From: an uncultured Micrococcales bacterium
Lineage (GTDB): Bacteria; Actinomycetota; Actinomycetes; Actinomycetales; Microbacteriaceae
DNA length: 10,122 bases
Assembly (NCBI GenBank): GCA_913060985.1
Contig: CAJXTQ010000016.1
Location: 1-10,122 of the forward strand
Direction: 5' to 3'
Below are positions 7,460 to 10,122 of the stretch, one piece after another. Below the pieces are notes generated by a model, which saw only the letters and a program-made list of their open reading frames with translations, made no database searches and had not been told where the DNA came from. The translations under genes and the position numbers were made by a program. Numbering within the stretch: the first letter of the stretch is position 1; every line of letters starts with the position of its first letter.

Positions 7460-7639
7460 GTGCAAGAAATGAATGGCTGGCAGATTTTAGGCGACGCGAT
7501 GCTGTCGCTTGTTCCACCTGCTCTGGTGGGTCTTTTGTTTTATGTTGTTATGCGCTCAATCATTCGCGCAGATCGCGGTGAGCGCGAGGAATACAGCCGG
7601 ATTGAGGCCGAAGAGCGCAATAAGCGCGACCAGGCCTAG
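7460..7639 (+). CDS. Small single-pass membrane protein, 59 residues, unknown function
   Basis: A short frame from GTG 7460 to TAG 7637-7639, three bases after lysS. The product has one hydrophobic segment (about 13-31, AMLSLVPPALVGLLFYVVM) containing a PP pair, then a 28-residue tail with 8 basic and 8 acidic residues that looks helical (RADRGEREEYSRIEAEERNK). The charge distribution suggests an N-out, C-in orientation with the tail in the cytoplasm. The start could equally be ATG 7469, since neither has a strong ribosome binding site. It fills nearly all the space between lysS and the clpC control region in an otherwise gapless operon, and its composition is protein-like, which supports it being real. 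I cannot name a family. Position suggests co-transcription with lysS, not necessarily a shared function. Confidence 0.68.
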   Translation: MQEMNGWQILGDAMLSLVPPALVGLLFYVVMRSIIRADRGEREEYSRIEAEERNKRDQA

Positions 7640-7656
7640 TTCACCCGTTGGCGAAC
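7639..7656. promoter_or_regulatory. Imperfect inverted repeat upstream of clpC, possible operator
   Basis: The arms GTTCACC and GGCGAAC are separated by four bases and match at six of seven positions. The right arm resembles half of the site bound by ClgR, the activator of clp genes in Streptomyces and Corynebacterium. The left arm has one mismatch and the spacing between CAC and GCG is six bases, not the five I recall for ClgR sites. The assignment is therefore tentative; the symmetry itself is directly visible. Confidence 0.35.
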
Positions 7657-7662
7657 ACGGGT
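7643..7662 (+). terminator. Hairpin after the small membrane-protein gene, weak terminator or regulatory stem
   Basis: ACCCGT and ACGGGT form a perfect six-base stem with an eight-base loop, just after the last stop codon of the operon. No run of T follows, so it is a poor intrinsic terminator. It overlaps the inverted repeat at 7639-7656, and the two pairings exclude each other in a single strand. Confidence 0.3.
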
Positions 7663-7663
7663 A

Positions 7664-7691
7664 TTGTTCAACCCCCTCATCGGTTTACCAT
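7664..7691 (+). promoter_or_regulatory. Candidate clpC promoter
   Basis: TTGTTC (7664-7669) and TACCAT (7686-7691) are separated by 16 bases and would place the transcript start near 7698, giving a leader of about 25 bases. The -35 match is only three of six and the -10 four of six, so this is a best guess within the only intergenic gap of the window. Confidence 0.35.
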
Positions 7692-7707
7692 CTCAGTACA
7701 GAACTGC

Positions 7708-7714
7708 GGAGGTG
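7708..7714 (+). promoter_or_regulatory. Strong ribosome binding site of clpC
   Basis: GGAGGTG lies seven bases before the ATG at 7722. It is the best match to the 16S rRNA tail in the window, consistent with a highly expressed, independently initiated gene. Confidence 0.85.
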
Positions 7715-7721
7715 TTCAAAG

Positions 7722-10122
7722 ATGTTTGAGAAATTTACCGATAAGGCTCGAAGGGTGGTTGTGCTTGCCCAGGAAGAGGCAAAGCTTCTCAACCACAATT
7801 ACATTGGCACCGAACACATCCTGCTGGGACTGATTCACGAAGGCGAGGGTGTTGCAGCCAAGGCGCTTGAATCACTCAACATTTCTTTAGAGCAGGTTAG
7901 AGAACAGGTTCAGGAAATCATTGGCCAGGGCCAGCAGGCACCCAGTGGTCACATCCCGTTCACACCTCGCGCAAAGAAAGTTCTGGAGCTTAGCCTCAGG
8001 GAGGCATTGCAGCTGGGTCACAGCTACATCGGAACTGAGCACCTTTTGCTTGGACTTATTCGCGAGGGTGAGGGAGTTGCCGCGCAGGTTTTGACCAAGC
8101 TTGGTGCCGACACCAACAAGGTCAGGCAGCAGGTTATTCAGCTGTTGAGCGGCTACCAAGGAAATGAAACAGTTTCGGTTGGAGCTGACACCCCTCCTCC
8201 TCAGCAAAAAGGAAGCCAGATTCTTGATCAGTATGGAAAGAATCTGACCCAGGCTGCTGCTGAAGGAAAGCTTGATCCGGTTGTTGGACGTGAGCGCGAG
8301 GTAGAGCGCGTCATGCAGATTCTTGCCCGCAGGACAAAGAACAACCCAATCCTGATCGGTGAGCCCGGTGTTGGTAAGACTGCGGTTGTTGAGGGATTGG
8401 CGCAAGCGATTGTTGCAGGCAATGTTCCCGAGATCCTTCGAGGCAAGCAGCTCTATACGCTGGATATGGGCTCATTGATTGCCGGTTCTCGCTACCGTGG
8501 CGATTTTGAAGAAAGACTAAAAAAGGTCACCAAGGAGATTCGCACTCGAGGCGACATCATCACCTTCATCGATGAGATTCACACGCTGGTAGGTGCTGGT
8601 GCAGCAGAGGGTGCAATTGACGCAGCCAGCATTTTGAAGCCCATGCTTGCAAGGGGTGAGTTGCAGACAATTGGTGCGACCACATTGGATGAATACCGCA
8701 AGCACTTTGAAAAAGATGCCGCATTGGTTCGTAGGTTCCAGACAGTTTTGGTCAACGAGCCATCACCAGCTTTGGCAATCAATATCTTGAAGGGTCTAAG
8801 GGACCGCTACGAAAAGCACCACAAGGTCACCATCACCGATGAGGCAGTGGTTGCAGCGGTTTCAATGTCTGATCGCTACATCACTGACAGGCAGTTGCCT
8901 GATAAGGCAATTGACCTAATCGATGAGGCGGGAGCGAGACTGAAACTTAGTTTCCTATCTGCCCCACCAGAGCTCAAAGAAGCTCAGCAGAAAGTCGAGG
9001 AGGCAAAGCAGGCCAAGGAGCAGGCTATTGCCGATCAGGACTTCGAGCTTGCCGCTCAGAAACGTGATGAGGAGAAAAAGCTCAATGCTGAACTGAAGCA
9101 AAAAGAGCAGGAGTTCAGAGATGGAAATGTCGATGTTGAAGGTGTCGTTGATGAGGGAATGATTGCCGAGGTTTTGGCCCAGGCAACCGGAATTCCGGTC
9201 TTCAAGCTCACCGAAGAAGAGGGCGCAAAGCTTGTCTTTATGGAGGAGGAGCTTCACAAGCGCGTAATCGGTCAAGAGCAGGCAATTAGTGCTCTGTCAA
9301 AGACTATTCGCAGGCAGCGTGCGGGTCTGAAAGACCCCAAGCGCCCAAGCGGAAGCTTTATCTTTGCTGGACCAACTGGTGTTGGAAAAACTGAGCTTGC
9401 GAAAGCTCTGGCAGAGTTTTTGTTTGAGGACGAGGATGCGCTTATCTCACTTGATATGAGTGAGTATGGCGAGAAGCACACCGTCAGCCGTCTATTCGGA
9501 GCCCCTCCGGGATTCGTAGGCTACGACGAGGGTGGTCAGCTAACCGAGAAGGTTCGCCGCCGACCATTCAGTGTTGTTTTGTTTGATGAGATTGAAAAGG
9601 CTCACCCAGACATCTTCAACAGCCTTCTGCAGATCTTGGAAGAGGGAAGGCTGACTGACGGTCAGGGAAGGGTTGTTGATTTCAAAAACACCATCATCAT
9701 CATGACCACCAACCTTGGTTCTCGTGAGATTACCCGCGGAGCGTTGGGATTCACCCTGGAGGGCGATATCCAGAATGACTACCAGCAGATGAAGGCAAGG
9801 GTGAACGAAGAGCTGAAGCAGAACTTCCGCCCAGAGTTCCTAAACCGTGTTGATGAAGTTATTGTCTTCCCACAGCTCACTCGTGATGAGCTGATTTCAA
9901 TCATTGACATGTTTGTTAAGCGTTTGGATGAGCGTCTGGATGACAGAGACCTGAAGCTGACTCTGACAACCACAGCCAAGGAAAAGCTAATCGACATGGG
10001 CTACGAGCCAGCATTGGGTGCAAGGCCTTTGCGCAGAGTGGTTCAGCGAGAGATTGAGGATCAAATCTCAGAGCGAATTCTGAATGGCGAGATCAGCTAC
10101 TCAAGCGACATCTTGGTTGATT
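7722..10122 (+). CDS. clpC: AAA+ unfoldase ClpC (3' end outside window)
   Basis: Hsp100 unfoldase that feeds substrates to the ClpP peptidase. 800 codons are visible with no stop or frameshift; about 20-50 more residues are expected. The N domain has two Clp repeats, seen as GTEHILLGL (29-37) and GTEHLLLGL (104-112). D1 has Walker A GEPGVGKT (213-220) and Walker B D284/E285. The middle domain (about 414-465) is a charged coiled coil with a UVR-like motif at 435-454. D2 has Walker A GPTGVGKT (550-557) and Walker B D622, with LGF at 675-677 as the ClpP-docking loop. The UVR-like middle segment and LGF loop separate it from ClpB, which lacks a ClpP loop and has a longer middle domain. Residues F2, R10, F80, K85 and E89 coincide with the cyclic-peptide antibiotic pocket of M. 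tuberculosis ClpC1. It has its own control region and is probably a separate transcription unit. Confidence 0.98.
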   Translation, partial: MFEKFTDKARRVVVLAQEEAKLLNHNYIGTEHILLGLIHEGEGVAAKALESLNISLEQVREQVQEIIGQGQQAPSGHIPFTPRAKKVLELSLREALQLGHSYIGTEHLLLGLIREGEGVAAQVLTKLGADTNKVRQQVIQLLSGYQGNETVSVGADTPPPQQKGSQILDQYGKNLTQAAAEGKLDPVVGREREVERVMQILARRTKNNPILIGEPGVGKTAVVEGLAQAIVAGNVPEILRGKQLYTLDMGSLIAGSRYRGDFEERLKKVTKEIRTRGDIITFIDEIHTLVGAGAAEGAIDAASILKPMLARGELQTIGATTLDEYRKHFEKDAALVRRFQTVLVNEPSPALAINILKGLRDRYEKHHKVTITDEAVVAAVSMSDRYITDRQLPDKAIDLIDEAGARLKLSFLSAPPELKEAQQKVEEAKQAKEQAIADQDFELAAQKRDEEKKLNAELKQKEQEFRDGNVDVEGVVDEGMIAEVLAQATGIPVFKLTEEEGAKLVFMEEELHKRVIGQEQAISALSKTIRRQRAGLKDPKRPSGSFIFAGPTGVGKTELAKALAEFLFEDEDALISLDMSEYGEKHTVSRLFGAPPGFVGYDEGGQLTEKVRRRPFSVVLFDEIEKAHPDIFNSLLQILEEGRLTDGQGRVVDFKNTIIIMTTNLGSREITRGALGFTLEGDIQNDYQQMKARVNEELKQNFRPEFLNRVDEVIVFPQLTRDELISIIDMFVKRLDERLDDRDLKLTLTTTAKEKLIDMGYEPALGARPLRRVVQREIEDQISERILNGEISYSSDILVD

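Noticed and set aside
7648..7833. A + strand frame starting at TTG 7648 that spans the clpC upstream gap
   Set aside because: It runs into clpC in another frame, its product is Cys/Arg/Trp-rich with no recognisable pattern, and it would cover the clpC ribosome binding site.
7777..8055. Nucleotide similarity between two stretches at the start of clpC, considered as a DNA repeat
   Set aside because: It is the normal internal duplication of the Clp N domain (two GTEH-LLGL repeats) and not a separate repeat element.
7887..8405. A 172-residue antisense frame inside clpC
   Set aside because: It lies wholly opposite conserved clpC codons, is rich in Leu, Ser and Asn as expected from reverse complement of this coding, and has no binding site or recognisable motif.
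1..10122. A novel defence, mobile or secondary-metabolite system
   Set aside because: Every gene over 60 residues fits a core actinobacterial housekeeping block, and I saw no integrase, transposase, direct-repeat array, toxin-antitoxin pair or tRNA-bounded insertion.

Overview
The window is a compact stretch of chromosome from an actinobacterium, most likely a small-genome member of the Microbacteriaceae such as the freshwater Rhodoluna/Aquiluna group. The evidence is the gene order, the actinobacterial character of the FtsH and ClpC proteins, the use of GTG and TTG starts, the roughly balanced base composition (judged by eye), and the near absence of noncoding DNA. The genus is an inference; the actinobacterial assignment is firm.

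All genes are on the + strand. Positions 1-7639 look like one long operon: ftsH (5' end outside the window), folE, folP, folB, folK, a DUF3180-type membrane protein, a Rossmann/DUF2520-type protein, panC, lysS, and a 59-residue membrane protein. Neighbouring genes overlap by 1 to 7 bases, abut, or are separated by at most 3 bases. An 82-base gap (7640-7721) then holds an inverted repeat, a hairpin, a possible promoter and a strong ribosome binding site. It precedes clpC, which runs off the 3' edge after 800 codons.

The genes fall into three jobs. FolE, FolB, FolK and FolP carry out most of the route from GTP to dihydropteroate, the folate precursor. PanC makes pantothenate, the coenzyme A precursor, and the DUF2520 protein beside it is a candidate partner of unknown activity. 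FtsH and ClpC are AAA+ proteases or unfoldases flanking the block, and LysS charges tRNA with lysine.

The order matches the Mycobacterium tuberculosis block ftsH-folE-folP1-folB-folK-(two membrane genes)-DUF2520 gene-panC-panD-coaX-lysS-lsr2-clpC1 as I recall it. Here one membrane gene, panD, coaX and lsr2 are missing from their expected places, and a small membrane-protein gene sits between lysS and clpC. I found no mobile element, CRISPR array, RNA gene, phage gene or defence system. This is a housekeeping region. Its open questions are the three proteins of unknown function, the missing syntenic genes, the lysine-rich FtsH tail and the control region of clpC.
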